DNA from: Shouchella xiaoxiensis
GTDB lineage: Bacteria > Bacillota > Bacilli > Bacillales > Bacillaceae_D
Direction: 5' to 3'
Assembly: GCF_016907895.1 (NCBI RefSeq)
Contig: NZ_JAFBCV010000010.1
Span: 62,001 to 126,000 of the forward strand
DNA: 64,000 nt
A program made the translations under genes and the position numbers. The notes under the pieces are model-generated. The model made no database searches. It had not been told where the DNA came from and saw only the letters and a list, made by a program, of their open reading frames with translations. Below, piece after piece: positions 51,274-60,161 of this stretch (the first letter of the stretch is position 1; the number at the start of each line of letters is the position of its first letter).

Positions 51274-52043
51274 TCGCACCACTTCTTGGTTTATTTCTTA
51301 TTCTACGTAGACAATCATTAATGGCAGATACACTAGCTCACGTTTCATTAGCTGGTGTTGCATTGGGATTATTGGTAAGCATCAACCCGACTTGGTCAAA
51401 CATTATAATGGTCGTTGCAGTTGCAATTATACTTGAATATGTACGCATGTTGTATCGTTCATACTCGGAGGTTTCAATAGCTATTCTAATGTCTGCCGGC
51501 ATGGCCTTAGCTCTATTTTTAATGAGTTTAAATCAAGGCGGAACGACGCTAAACATCAATCAATTCTTATTTGGCTCAATTGTAACCATTAGTTTGGACC
51601 AAGTTTGGATGCTTTACATCCTTGCTACTATTATTGTGATCCTATTTGTCCTTTTTCGAAAAGCCATGTATGTTTTAATTTTTGATGAAGAAACAGCTTT
51701 TACAGCCGGATTGCCAGTAAAGTCGATGTCCATCGTGTTTAACGTCTTAACTGGAGTGACAATAGCGATTATTATGCCCATCGTTGGCTCGTTATTAGTC
51801 TCGGCTATTTTAATCTTACCAGCCGCCATATCCATGCGAATGAGTAAAAGTTTTACTAGTACGATCATTATCGGTATACCTGTCGCACTAACCGGTATGT
51901 TGAGTGGGTTATTTGCTTCTTATGAGTATGGTACACCACCAGGAGCAACCATTACATTGATCTTAATTCTTATCTTTATTTTAACTATCTTGCTAAAGTA
52001 TATATTAACTTTAGTTAGTAGAAAAGTTCAGAAATCCAACTAG
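51210..52043 (+). CDS. znuB: Zinc ABC transporter permease ZnuB
   Basis: 277 residues, ABC-3 family, about eight helices. GTG start with AAAGGAGG at the right distance inside the end of znuC. Marks: SLMADTLAHVSLAGVALG and AISMRMSKSFTSTIIIG (ATPase contact). Completes the ZnuABC importer. Confidence 0.92.
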   Translation: MEMFLYGFMQRAFQASILISIIAPLLGLFLILRRQSLMADTLAHVSLAGVALGLLVSINPTWSNIIMVVAVAIILEYVRMLYRSYSEVSIAILMSAGMALALFLMSLNQGGTTLNINQFLFGSIVTISLDQVWMLYILATIIVILFVLFRKAMYVLIFDEETAFTAGLPVKSMSIVFNVLTGVTIAIIMPIVGSLLVSAILILPAAISMRMSKSFTSTIIIGIPVALTGMLSGLFASYEYGTPPGATITLILILIFILTILLKYILTLVSRKVQKSN

Positions 52044-52346
52044 TGGAGGCAATTGAACCAAACGTAAAAAAGCGGGTAATGGAGTCTTATGACAACCTAT
52101 CTGGAGAGAATGAAACCTTTACTGAAACGTCATCTAATAACAAATCTATAACAACTGGAAAAAGGCGGATAAGTACTGGTAGTATGAGACGCAACTCTTC
52201 CCGTCAATCTCTATCTAGTATTTATTGATGTCACCTTCGTCATTGATAGCGCGGAAGACGAATCGTGCGAAATGAATCAAGCGGAGTTGAACATATTCAG
52301 TTCTCCGCAAATTAAACATGATAATAGGTTTAAACACGATTCACAC

Positions 52347-52374
52347 GGGAATAAGTATACGTATACTTATTCCC
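52347..52374. repeat. 28-bp perfect palindrome without spacer
   Basis: GGGAATAAGTATAC is followed at once by its exact complement GTATACTTATTCCC. Perfect symmetry over 28 bases between znuB and the operon terminator is far beyond chance for this base composition. It may be an operator, a hairpin protecting the 3' end, or a recombination site. Confidence 0.85.
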
Positions 52375-52377
52375 CCT

Positions 52378-52410
52378 AAAGCTTACTCTTCCCCCAGAGT
52401 AAGCTTTTTC
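52378..52410 (+). terminator. Terminator of the zinc uptake operon
   Basis: AAAGCTTACTCT, loop TCCCC, AGAGTAAGCTTTTT. Confidence 0.88.
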
Positions 52411-52584
52411 CTATTCATAGGAAAATACCCTTTTCATTAAAAAGAATGACCTACATCTACTGCACTCTAACTTATTTGTAACGTTTTATCTTTACGGATA
52501 AGGGTAAAGGAATAGAGAAGTCTTCTACTTTCTTTTTAAGAAGCTTATATTATGAAGAACAACACACTTAATGGAGGTTTGCTC

Positions 52585-52788
52585 ATGGCTTCAAACACTA
52601 TCCACCCAATGGTTTCTTTTGTGTTAATTGGATCAATCTTCTTTATGCCGATCGTTGCCATCTTAGGTTTTCTCGATATTTTACCCGTACCAACGATCGT
52701 TTCTTGGTTTGCCCTTGTTATTTTTGTTGTGAATATCATCGTTTACAACACGGCATTCAAAAAAAAGAGTGCCCCTGAAGAGAAATAA
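52585..52788 (+). CDS. Small two-span membrane protein
   Basis: 67 residues from ATG 52585, which follows GGAGGTTTG. Two hydrophobic helices (FVLIGSIFFMPIVAILGFLD; IVSWFALVIFVVNIIVY) and a basic tail. Unknown family. It follows the zinc operon terminator and is separate from it. Confidence 0.6.
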   Translation: MASNTIHPMVSFVLIGSIFFMPIVAILGFLDILPVPTIVSWFALVIFVVNIIVYNTAFKKKSAPEEK

Positions 52789-53130
52789 AAATAATTATAG
52801 CCGATTTATTCATTCTTTCTAAGCGAGATTAACTTGGAAAAGAGCCTGTCACTTTTATAATTTAATAGCTCCTCCATCATACCTCCAAGAATAAAAGCTT
52901 GTTCTATTTTTGGATTTTCAGCCTCGGGGGTTCTATTTCTACCCACTGGAAATGAACAGAGTTATCAGCATGTATGCTGTTGACCTCCCCGTAGAGAAGC
53001 GTATAAAAGCAATCAATTAGGCTTTTTTTTGACGAACGAGTCCATTTACTGTAATGATAAGATGTATAGCAAAACGATGAATTACTAACAGTTGCTTTTT
53101 ATGAATAACAAATTAGGGGCGTGACGAATC
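52789..53130. other. Intergenic region, possible coding scrap on the minus strand
   Basis: On the minus strand GEVNSIHADNSVHFQWVEIE in one frame (about 52995-52930) and FILGGMMEELLNYKSDRLFS in another (about 52895-52840) look protein-like and could be one decayed gene, perhaps NUDIX-like. This is too short to name. A short AAAAGC/GCTTTT dyad with a T-run lies at about 53005-53030. Confidence 0.3.
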
Positions 53131-53388
53131 ATGCAGAAATCATTTGAATTAACGTACGAAGGTCAGCAAATTCTAGTAACGAACTCATGGATGAACGGTG
53201 AAAAATTACATATTGACGGAAAATTACAAGATGAGAATTTAGGTCTTTCCTTCAGAGGGACTCTAAATGGGGTCTTACGGAATCACAATAACGAAGTAAA
53301 AACAGTAAAAGCTTCGGTCGGTGGATTTTTTACAATCAGTTGTCGCATTTTTGTAGACAATCAGTTGGTTTATCCAATACAGAATTAA
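53131..53388 (+). CDS. Small beta-rich cytosolic protein
   Basis: 85 residues, no signal or membrane segment. Alternating strands (FELTYEGQQILVTNSWMNGE, KLHIDGKLQDENLGLSFRG, FFTISCRIFVDNQLVYPI) suggest a single beta barrel or sandwich. Similar proteins are widespread in Bacillus without function (recollection). Single gene with its own terminator. Confidence 0.6.
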   Translation: MQKSFELTYEGQQILVTNSWMNGEKLHIDGKLQDENLGLSFRGTLNGVLRNHNNEVKTVKASVGGFFTISCRIFVDNQLVYPIQN

Positions 53389-53450
53389 TTCTAGTATAAA
53401 TGAGCTACATCGAATGTATTAACAAAAACATCTTCATCTTAAACATTTTA

Positions 53451-53482
53451 AAAAAAGCAACCAAAATCGGTTGCTTTTTTTA
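53451..53482 (+). terminator. Terminator after the beta-rich protein gene
   Basis: AAAAAAGCAACC, loop, GGTTGCTTTTTT. Confidence 0.88.
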
Positions 53483-53631
53483 AAAATGTTTACAGCAATC
53501 AATATACGCTAGAATACCTTATTGCTCTCCTTCTGCGGGGAGTAACGTTCATGAGGATATCCTTTTTTGATGTTAATAAAAGTTAGGAGCTTACACCATA
53601 CAGATACAAGCTCCATTACCTACCATTTCGT

Positions 53632-53994
53632 TTAACCACGCAATTCTTCCAGTTCATCTTTCGTAAACACCCTTGAACGAGTCAAAAACCGTTTTCCTTC
53701 AGGTCCTTCAATTGAAAACATCCCGCCTCGCCCCGGAACAACATCGACAATGATTTGCGTGTGCTTCCAGTAATCATATTGAGCGGCGTTCATGTAAAAA
53801 GGCGTCTCGGCAATGTCACCTAAGAGAACATCACTGTCACCAATTAAGAATTCGCCTGCCTGGTAGCACATTGGCGAACTACCATCGCAGCAGCCGCCCG
53901 ACTGATGAAACATCAACGGGCCATGCTTTTCTTTCAAAAAGTCGATGAACGCTCGCGCTTCCTCGGTAGCTTCGACTCGGTTTACTGGACTCAT
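53632..53994 (-). CDS. DUF779 protein, partner of aldehyde dehydrogenase
   Basis: 120 residues with the DUF779 core FHQSGGCCDGSSPMCYQAGE and the strand TQIIVDVVPGRGGMFSIEG. It begins 3 bases after the aldehyde dehydrogenase gene. This pairing is common in bacteria using acetaldehyde; the role of DUF779 is unknown. The Cys-rich loop might bind metal or handle the enzyme thiol. Confidence 0.85.
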   Translation of the reverse strand: MSPVNRVEATEEARAFIDFLKEKHGPLMFHQSGGCCDGSSPMCYQAGEFLIGDSDVLLGDIAETPFYMNAAQYDYWKHTQIIVDVVPGRGGMFSIEGPEGKRFLTRSRVFTKDELEELRG

Positions 53995-53997
53995 TGT

Positions 53998-55515
53998 TTA
54001 AAACAAGCCCATTTTATCTGTGCCGTAGCTAACTAAGAGGTTTTTCGTCTGCTGGTAATGTTCGAGCATCATCTTATGATTCTCGCGACCAATTCCCGAG
54101 TTCTTATAGCCGCCAAACGCCGCGTGCGCTGGATACGCGTGGTAGCAGTTCGTCCAGACGCGTCCAGCCTCAATGCTTCTACCAAAGCGATAGGCTTTAT
54201 TCATATCCCGCGTCCATACGCCCGCACCAAGTCCATACAATGTATCATTGGCAATCGCTAACGCCTCATCCTCATCTTTAAACGTCGTCACCGACAAGAC
54301 AGGACCAAAGATTTCTTCTTGGAAAATCCGCATTTTGTTTGTCCCTTTAAACACGGTCGGTTCAACATAATAGCCGTTATCCAAGCCTTCTACTTTATTC
54401 GCCGCTCCACCTGTGAGAACTTCAGCGCCTTCCTGCTTGCCAATATCAATGTAGGAAAGAATCTTTTCAAGCTGTTCTGATGAAGCTTGTGCGCCCATCA
54501 TCGTCTCTGTATCGAGCGGATGACCGATGCGAATTTCTTTCACACGTTTCAACGCTCGCTCCATAAATTCATCATAGATATCCTCATGAACGAGTGCCCG
54601 CGATGGACATGTACAGACTTCCCCTTGATTCAGGGCAAACAGAACGAAACCTTCAATTGCTTTATCTAAGAACGAATCCTCATGATCCATAATGTCCTTA
54701 AAGAAGATGTTTGGTGATTTTCCACCAAGTTCAAGCGTAACCGGAATAATATTCTGCGACGCATACTGCATAATCAAGCGTCCCGTCGTTGTCTCACCTG
54801 TAAACGCGATCTTCGCGATCCGTGAGCTTGTTGCAAGCGGCTTACCTGCCTCAACGCCAAACCCGTTAACCACGTTCACAACCCCGTTTGGCAAAATGCC
54901 CTCTATCAGTTCCATAAAGACCATAATCGAGGCAGGCGTCTGCTCAGCCGGCTTTAAAACTACCGTATTCCCAGCGGCAAGCGCTGGCGCGAGCTTCCAC
55001 GTCGCCATCAGCAGCGGGAAATTCCACGGAATGATCTGCCCAACGACTCCGAGCGGCTCGTGGAAATGATAGGCGACCGTATCTTCGTCAATTTGACTAA
55101 GCGAGCCTTCCTGCGCGCGAATAACACCGGCAAAGTAACGGAAATGATCAGCCATTAGTGGAATGTCTGCCGCGAGCGTCTCCCGCACGGATTTCCCGTT
55201 ATCCCAGGTTTCCGCAACAGCCAGCATCTCCAGATTGTCTTCAATCTTTGCGGCAATTTTATTTAATAGGATTGCCCGCTCGGCCGGTGATGTCTTCCCC
55301 CAAGCGACCTTCGCCTCATGGGCTGCATCTAGAGCAAGGTTGATGTCTTCCTCCGTCGAACGAGCCACTTCGCAAAATACCTCTCCTGTAACGGGAGACA
55401 CATTCTCAAAGTATTGACCTTTAACCGGAGCGACCCATTCCCCATTAATGTAGTTATCGTATTGCGATTTGAACGATACCTTTGATCCTTCTTGATTCGG
55501 ATTTGCATAAATCAT
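53998..55515 (-). CDS. NAD-dependent aldehyde dehydrogenase (acetaldehyde/ExaC type)
   Basis: 505 residues. NAD-binding [29 protein letters not shown], the general base Glu in [10 protein letters not shown] and the nucleophilic Cys in [12 protein letters not shown] near residue 300. The ECGC-type VCTC box and DUF779 partner indicate the acetaldehyde dehydrogenase group that converts aldehydes to acids. A cre box upstream predicts repression by glucose. AGGAGGG-type site precedes the ATG. First gene of the pair. Confidence 0.92.
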   Translation of the reverse strand: MIYANPNQEGSKVSFKSQYDNYINGEWVAPVKGQYFENVSPVTGEVFCEVARSTEEDINLALDAAHEAKVAWGKTSPAERAILLNKIAAKIEDNLEMLAVAETWDNGKSVRETLAADIPLMADHFRYFAGVIRAQEGSLSQIDEDTVAYHFHEPLGVVGQIIPWNFPLLMATWKLAPALAAGNTVVLKPAEQTPASIMVFMELIEGILPNGVVNVVNGFGVEAGKPLATSSRIAKIAFTGETTTGRLIMQYASQNIIPVTLELGGKSPNIFFKDIMDHEDSFLDKAIEGFVLFALNQGEVCTCPSRALVHEDIYDEFMERALKRVKEIRIGHPLDTETMMGAQASSEQLEKILSYIDIGKQEGAEVLTGGAANKVEGLDNGYYVEPTVFKGTNKMRIFQEEIFGPVLSVTTFKDEDEALAIANDTLYGLGAGVWTRDMNKAYRFGRSIEAGRVWTNCYHAYPAHAAFGGYKNSGIGRENHKMMLEHYQQTKNLLVSYGTDKMGLF

Positions 55516-55575
55516 CGTAAAGCCCTCCTTATTTTTTCAATATGTGCTTAAAAAAAGCGGACAGTCTTTGATGTA

Positions 55576-55589
55576 TGTAAGCGTTTACA
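55576..55589 (-). promoter_or_regulatory. CcpA cre box upstream of the aldehyde dehydrogenase gene
   Basis: TGTAAGCGTTTACA fits the cre consensus TGWAARCGYTWNCW throughout and is a perfect palindrome. It lies about 60 bases before the start codon, in the likely promoter, so carbon catabolite repression is expected. Confidence 0.85.
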
Positions 55590-55832
55590 AATAAGTTTAG
55601 CTTAATTGGGGTGAGCAGTCAACTGGGGAGGGTATTGATTCGTGCAGCAAGAGGTTGACAGATCGTCTACCTACATCATTTGATGATGTGATTTCAGCTT
55701 TTTAATAGTTGTCGGCGAGTTTCAGTCAGGCAAGCAAAACTGTACTTGAACTTGATTCTTTTTGACAAAGACGCGTGGGTAATTCAACAATTATAGATAT
55801 ACTCAGCTCAAGTGGCTGCCTGAACAATAAAA

Positions 55833-55862
55833 AGCACATGCATTTAGCATGTGCTCTTATTT
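55833..55862. terminator. Terminator of the gerC-like gene
   Basis: AGCACATGC, loop ATTTA plus one, GCATGTGCT with A/T-runs on both sides, immediately after the stop codon on the minus strand. Confidence 0.85.
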
Positions 55863-55866
55863 TTGA

Positions 55867-57108
55867 TTATTTATTGACGCTGTTTAACTTGCTTCCTGGA
55901 CTTTTAATTGAATAACTCGCCACAATTTCAATTTTTACGTCGTCCATATAATTCTCGTTCGGTTCCATTACCTCAGTCCAATAGTTTGGATGGCTCCTAT
56001 AAAATTCTCGTCCAATACCAATTGAATCGGTTTGTAGTTCCGTTAACTTTTTAATTAATTCAGTTAGAACTTTTTTTAGCTCTTGTTCCCCATCTTTCTC
56101 TACTTCCCTAAATACACTCTCTTCTTTTAAATCCAGACCTGCACAGTCAACTTCTGAGATCATTGCCTCTATATCAAACTCGTATTTTAAATAAGGAGTG
56201 TCATTCTTTACAGAAGAAAAAAGCTTGCGATGAACATCTTGTATCTCTAAAGCCAGTTCACCACCTGTTGGGCATGTAAAGCTTCCTACACTTTGGTAAG
56301 ACTCCTTTGTAAAATAGTTTAATGACTTGCTTTCTTGTTGATTTAACCAACCAATCAATTTATCCTCTTTAAACAACGCCGTTTTATTACTTATGAGCAT
56401 TGATTTCGGTTGAATGGTTGTCACATTTTGATCTTCTTCACTTTCGGTTTCATTGTTTTTACCAGCGATACTAATACCCGTTACAGTAGGTTCAATACCA
56501 GGACTCGTCAGTTCATAATACAGCACATCAGTTGTTGATATTTTGTTCGCGCCATATACTTTAGAAGCAATCTCTTGCCCCTCGACTATACTTTTCGATG
56601 TAATTTCAATTGGTGTTTTCACATTCAATATGTCCGTAGGACTTACATCGCCATGCGAAATTAAAATTTGAAAAGTTGCCCTAGAATTATGATCCCTGTA
56701 CAGAAGATCTAATATGTTCTTCAATCCTTCTTTTGCAGCATCTTCACTTATAATCAATAAATTCAACTGCGAGATACGCGGGATTCTTGGAGCGGACAAC
56801 GTTACTCTTCTAATTGCTTCGTGCAACGTTGGAGCTTCTGCTTCATAATTAATGACTTGTGAAAAACCTCTTCCTCTCTCTTCACTCGCTATCTCTGATG
56901 GGTTCAAGGCTTGGAATGTCACTTTAAATTGATCCTCAACCCTTTCAATACCTATTGCGTCTATAAAAAACACTTCATTTAATTCTGATCGATCCCAACA
57001 CCCTGAAAGGAGCAGTAACACTAATCCAATTATAATTAATCTACAGTGTTTAATTTTAACAACTCCTTCAAAAGGCTTTCTACATAATAAAATTTGAAGA
57101 AAGTGCAA
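55867..57108 (-). CDS. Orphan Ger(x)C-family germination lipoprotein
   Basis: Up to 413 residues. Lipobox LLLLSGC followed by WDRSELNEVFFIDAIGIE, the universal start of GerC proteins, then three-domain sequence (APTLHEAIRRVTLSAPRIPR; FKEDKLIGWLN). GerC subunits anchor nutrient receptors in the spore inner membrane with GerA and GerB subunits, but neither is adjacent. The start is odd: AAGGAG precedes an ATT at 57052-57054 by 8 bases with no ATG/GTG/TTG there in frame. The TTG at 57106-57108 lacks a good site. A rare ATT start or a lost start codon is possible. Confidence 0.8.
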   Translation of the reverse strand: MHFLQILLCRKPFEGVVKIKHCRLIIIGLVLLLLSGCWDRSELNEVFFIDAIGIERVEDQFKVTFQALNPSEIASEERGRGFSQVINYEAEAPTLHEAIRRVTLSAPRIPRISQLNLLIISEDAAKEGLKNILDLLYRDHNSRATFQILISHGDVSPTDILNVKTPIEITSKSIVEGQEIASKVYGANKISTTDVLYYELTSPGIEPTVTGISIAGKNNETESEEDQNVTTIQPKSMLISNKTALFKEDKLIGWLNQQESKSLNYFTKESYQSVGSFTCPTGGELALEIQDVHRKLFSSVKNDTPYLKYEFDIEAMISEVDCAGLDLKEESVFREVEKDGEQELKKVLTELIKKLTELQTDSIGIGREFYRSHPNYWTEVMEPNENYMDDVKIEIVASYSIKSPGSKLNSVNK

Positions 57109-57229
57109 GAAATATGCACGATGATTTTACTAAAAACAGCGCATACGGCTATTAAGCTCGTACACGCTGTTTATTTGGTTTTTCTCACGCCGCGTAGCGG
57201 ACAGATTTTCAAAGGGGAGCTGTGCTGTC

Positions 57230-57328
57230 ATGCCTTACGTGAACTATTATAATGCATCCCCGCCATCTTCCCCGAAGGTACTAGCAGGAATGCGAAATGA
57301 CGTATTGAGCACTTTTCCACACTATTAG
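57230..57328 (+). CDS. Possible 32-residue peptide
   Basis: ATG 57230 with AAGGGGAG about 11 bases upstream gives MPYVNYYNASPPSSPKVLAG and a short end to TAG. Tyr/Pro-rich composition recalls small spore-coat peptides, but no family match is known. The 57109-57229 stretch before it is empty. Confidence 0.3.
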   Translation: MPYVNYYNASPPSSPKVLAGMRNDVLSTFPHY

Positions 57329-57368
57329 CTTAATACGATTTGGCAAGATTTTTGTTCCCTGTTTGTTC

Positions 57369-57944
57369 CTAGTTAAGATCCCACTCAAGCTCTTCTTTCA
57401 CATCTGCCCTTCTAGGACTACTCTTCCCAAAACGAGCAGTTAGTACATGATCTCCCTCCATGTGAATATGTAAATGCAAGACGTTAGGAATATCCTCTAA
57501 TGGATTTTCCAGATCTTCTTGTTGAAGATTAATATAATAATTAACCTCCTCAGCCGATCCCTCATACTTCATTTCCTGACCTGTTACAAAATGCTCATAC
57601 ATTTCTTTAGGGATGAAGCCAAGAAGAAAATCATACGCTTCTTGCGGGGAGATTTCTTCATCTAACTTTCCTAAATAGAATTCAAATCTATGAACAGCTT
57701 CATCAGAATTACTTTCCATTGACCAAACCGTTTCACTTTCATACCCGTCAATTTCAGTGACTTTGTCCAAGTTTTTATCCTCTATAAAATCTTTAACATA
57801 GTTTTCATCATCATAGATTTTTGGTGCTTCTTCAGAAGTTAGAGCGTTCATTACGTCCGCATTGCTGATTTCCTGAGCTGAGCTGCTACAACCTCCAACT
57901 ATGCCTAATAATGAGCAGAACACCACAATTTTTAATAACTTCAA
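57369..57944 (-). CDS. Acidic lipoprotein of unknown function
   Basis: 191 residues, lipobox IVGGC (Cys19). Mature part acidic and helical, with AYDFLLGFIPKEMYEHF and a beta-rich HLHIHMEGDHVLTARFG near the end. No family recognised. Stand-alone gene. Confidence 0.65.
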   Translation of the reverse strand: MKLLKIVVFCSLLGIVGGCSSSAQEISNADVMNALTSEEAPKIYDDENYVKDFIEDKNLDKVTEIDGYESETVWSMESNSDEAVHRFEFYLGKLDEEISPQEAYDFLLGFIPKEMYEHFVTGQEMKYEGSAEEVNYYINLQQEDLENPLEDIPNVLHLHIHMEGDHVLTARFGKSSPRRADVKEELEWDLN

Positions 57945-58098
57945 AACAACCGCCTCTTTTCAATTAGTCCAAATTATACATGTCCAGATAAAACTACGGC
58001 GGAACAACAAGAACGTTTCAGGCCTCTTTTAAATTTCTGTTCATTTTTAAGCTTATTTTTCTGATGTATGGATAGTCTCCACTTAGTCTGACACTTTT

Positions 58099-58173
58099 TT
58101 AAAGATCTATTAACATGTACTCTGATGGTGGTAAATATTCTAATGATCGGTGAATACGAACTCGGTTTGAATT
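58099..58173 (-). pseudogene. 3' scrap of an IS3-like transposase (rve domain)
   Basis: On the minus strand NSNRVRIHRSLEYLPPSEYM, then LIDL and TAA. RxHxSLxYLxPxEY is the C-terminal signature of IS3-group integrase-core transposases. About 25 codons remain; the rest of the gene and clear element ends are missing. Confidence 0.7.
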
Positions 58174-58218
58174 GCATCAGAATAGTATAAGTTAATTATA
58201 TCACTCTCCACCACCAAA

Positions 58219-58246
58219 AAACCCGGACGCTCACGCGTCCGGGTTT
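58219..58246 (-). terminator. Terminator of the ribose operon
   Basis: AAACCCGGACGC, loop TCAC, GCGTCCGGGTTT: a 12-bp perfect stem after rbsB, with a T-run on the minus strand. Confidence 0.92.
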
Positions 58247-58261
58247 CCATCAACAAAATCC

Positions 58262-59203
58262 TTATTCCCCGCGAATTAACTCAAGCTCAACTGGGATGAA
58301 GTCTTCGACATCGTCGCCATTTAGTATCGCTGCGGCTGCTTCCATTGCTTCTTCACCGATTAGCGTTGGTTGTTGGGCAATCGTGCCGGCAAGACCGCCG
58401 CCTTCAACGGATGCAACTGCATCGTCTGTTGCGTCAAAACCGACGACAACGATGTCATCGCGCCCCGCTGCTGAGACTGCTTCAAGCGCCCCAAGTGCCA
58501 TTTCATCGTTGTGGGCAAATACGCCGACTATGTCCGGGTTGCTTTGCAAGATGTTTTCCATTACCGTTAGTCCTTCAGAGCGAGAGAAGTTCGCTGTTTG
58601 CTTTGCTGTCACGTCTAGGGAATCAGCGGCAATGTTGTTAAATCCTTCGCCACGTTCACGCGCAGCAGAAGATCCTGGAATGCCTTCAAGTTCTGCGACA
58701 AGCGCGCCGTCGCCAACAAGCTCAAGTAATAGCTCACCGGCCATCTCGCCACCTGCTACGTTATCAGAAGCGATATGTGTGACCACTTCACCGCTGTCCG
58801 CTGCTCGGTCAACTGTGATAACAGGAATATTGGCATCATTAGCAGATTGTACCGCTGCCGCTACGGCAGAGGAATCAGCGGGGTTAATCACGATCAAGTC
58901 AACGCCTCGTTGAATCAAATCTTCAATGTCATTGATCTGCTTAGCAGAGTCGTCCTGCGCGTCAACCGTGATCATCTCCAGATCAAGATCATCAGCTTTT
59001 TCTTTTGCCCCTTCTTGTAGTGTCACGAAGAAGGGATTGTTCATTGTCGAGACAGATAGGCCAACTGTGAACTCGCCGTCACTTGCGCCACCTTCCGCTC
59101 CTCCTTCTGTTTGGGAATCATCGGAACCTGGTGCATCCATTGAACAAGCTGCAAGCATTGCTGAAATCCCAACCATTGCGACTGATAATTTTAATTTTTT
59201 CAT
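58262..59203 (-). CDS. rbsB: Ribose ABC transporter binding lipoprotein RbsB
   Basis: 313 residues. Lipobox MLAAC with Cys20 and an acidic Gly/Ser linker. Ribose-binding fold shown by VGLSVSTMNNPFFVTLQEGA, LIVINPADSSAVAAAV, PVITVDRAADSG, GVFAHNDEMALGALEA and VVVGFDATDDA. Last gene of the operon; ends near 58262 before the strong terminator. Confidence 0.95.
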   Translation of the reverse strand: MKKLKLSVAMVGISAMLAACSMDAPGSDDSQTEGGAEGGASDGEFTVGLSVSTMNNPFFVTLQEGAKEKADDLDLEMITVDAQDDSAKQINDIEDLIQRGVDLIVINPADSSAVAAAVQSANDANIPVITVDRAADSGEVVTHIASDNVAGGEMAGELLLELVGDGALVAELEGIPGSSAARERGEGFNNIAADSLDVTAKQTANFSRSEGLTVMENILQSNPDIVGVFAHNDEMALGALEAVSAAGRDDIVVVGFDATDDAVASVEGGGLAGTIAQQPTLIGEEAMEAAAAILNGDDVEDFIPVELELIRGE

Positions 59204-59216
59204 TTAACTCTCTCCT

Positions 59217-60161
59217 TTAGGCTGTTTTTCTACGATCAAGTAAGACCGCGAGTAAGATGACGCTTCCTTTTACCACTTGTTGAAAGAATGAGCTTACTCC
59301 AAGCAAGTTCAAGCCGTTGTTTAAAACACCTATGATTAAGGCACCGATAAGCGTGCCGACAATCCATCCTCTTCCGCCAGTTAAACTTGTTCCACCAAGC
59401 ACAACCGCAGCAATCGCATCGAGTTCAAACATCGTCCCTGCCGTTGGCTGGGCTGAGTTTAAGCGTGAGGTTAAAATCACACCTGCGACAGCGGCCAAGA
59501 AGCCCGTCAGTGAGTAGACATAGATTTTGATGCGATCGACTTTTATGCCTGATAAAATTGACGCTTCCTCGTTTCCACCGACGGCATAGACACGGCGACC
59601 AAACGTCGTTTTCTTTAAGATTAAATACAAGATGACAAAGCTGACGAGCATCGTAATTGCTGGCATCGGAATTCCGAAGAAATAACCGCCGCCGATCATT
59701 TGAAACAGCGATGAATCCCCTAAGTTTGAGACTGGTCGTCCATCGGTAAACATTAACGTCGCCCCACGGTAAACCGTCATTGTCGCGAGTGTCGCGATAA
59801 ATGGTGCAACTTTTCCTTTTGCGATAATGATGCCGTTAATTGCGCCAAGTCCAGCCCCAACGAGCAAACCGATTAGAATGGCTAGAATCGGGTCCATCCC
59901 TGAAGCAAGCAGCGTTGCTGTCACGGCACCTGAAAATGCCAGAATTGCTCCTACCGACAAGTCAATTCCACCTGTCAGAATAACAAACGTCATCCCGAAG
60001 GCAATTAAAGCATTAATGGAAACTTGGCGAAGTACATTTAGTAAGTTGGATGTAGATAAGAAATCCGGATTCAAAATACTAATAACCGCTATAATTAAAA
60101 ACAACCCGATGAATGGTCCAAGCGTTGCCGCCATTGCTTTAACTCGTTTATTGTCGAACAT
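59217..60161 (-). CDS. rbsC: Ribose ABC transporter permease RbsC
   Basis: 314 residues, eight to ten helices of the branched permease family: [40 protein letters not shown] (ATPase-contact loop) and [14 protein letters not shown]. Start overlaps the end of rbsA by 14 bases. Forms a homodimer through which ribose passes. Confidence 0.95.
   Translation of the reverse strand: MFDNKRVKAMAATLGPFIGLFLIIAVISILNPDFLSTSNLLNVLRQVSINALIAFGMTFVILTGGIDLSVGAILAFSGAVTATLLASGMDPILAILIGLLVGAGLGAINGIIIAKGKVAPFIATLATMTVYRGATLMFTDGRPVSNLGDSSLFQMIGGGYFFGIPMPAITMLVSFVILYLILKKTTFGRRVYAVGGNEEASILSGIKVDRIKIYVYSLTGFLAAVAGVILTSRLNSAQPTAGTMFELDAIAAVVLGGTSLTGGRGWIVGTLIGALIIGVLNNGLNLLGVSSFFQQVVKGSVILLAVLLDRRKTA

Larger units (their letters stand above)
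52044..52584. other. Region after znuB: hairpins, palindrome, terminator, no firm gene
   Basis: A 61-codon frame from a GTG overlapping the znuB stop has no ribosome site or family match and is not called. GCGGAG/CTCCGC (52281-52308) is a further dyad. The 28-bp palindrome and terminator are listed separately. The rest is empty. Confidence 0.4.
55516..55866. other. Intergenic region with cre box and terminator
   Basis: Besides the cre box, AGCACATGC/GCATGTGCT at 55833-55856 forms a hairpin with T-runs and terminates the minus-strand gerC-like gene... no, it lies just beyond that gene's stop and so serves it. The remaining sequence shows no gene. Confidence 0.5.

Noticed and set aside
52043-52228. 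61-codon frame starting at a GTG overlapping the znuB stop
   Set aside because: No ribosome site, low-complexity Ser/Asn/Arg content, no family; coupling to znuB cannot be excluded but is unsupported.
57974-58177. 67-codon minus-strand frame next to the ribose terminator
   Set aside because: The neighbouring frame carries the transposase remnant, so this is a shadow of it.
58296-58913. Open frame of about 205 codons opposite rbsB
   Set aside because: Composition is that of an antisense shadow; rbsB is complete on the other strand.
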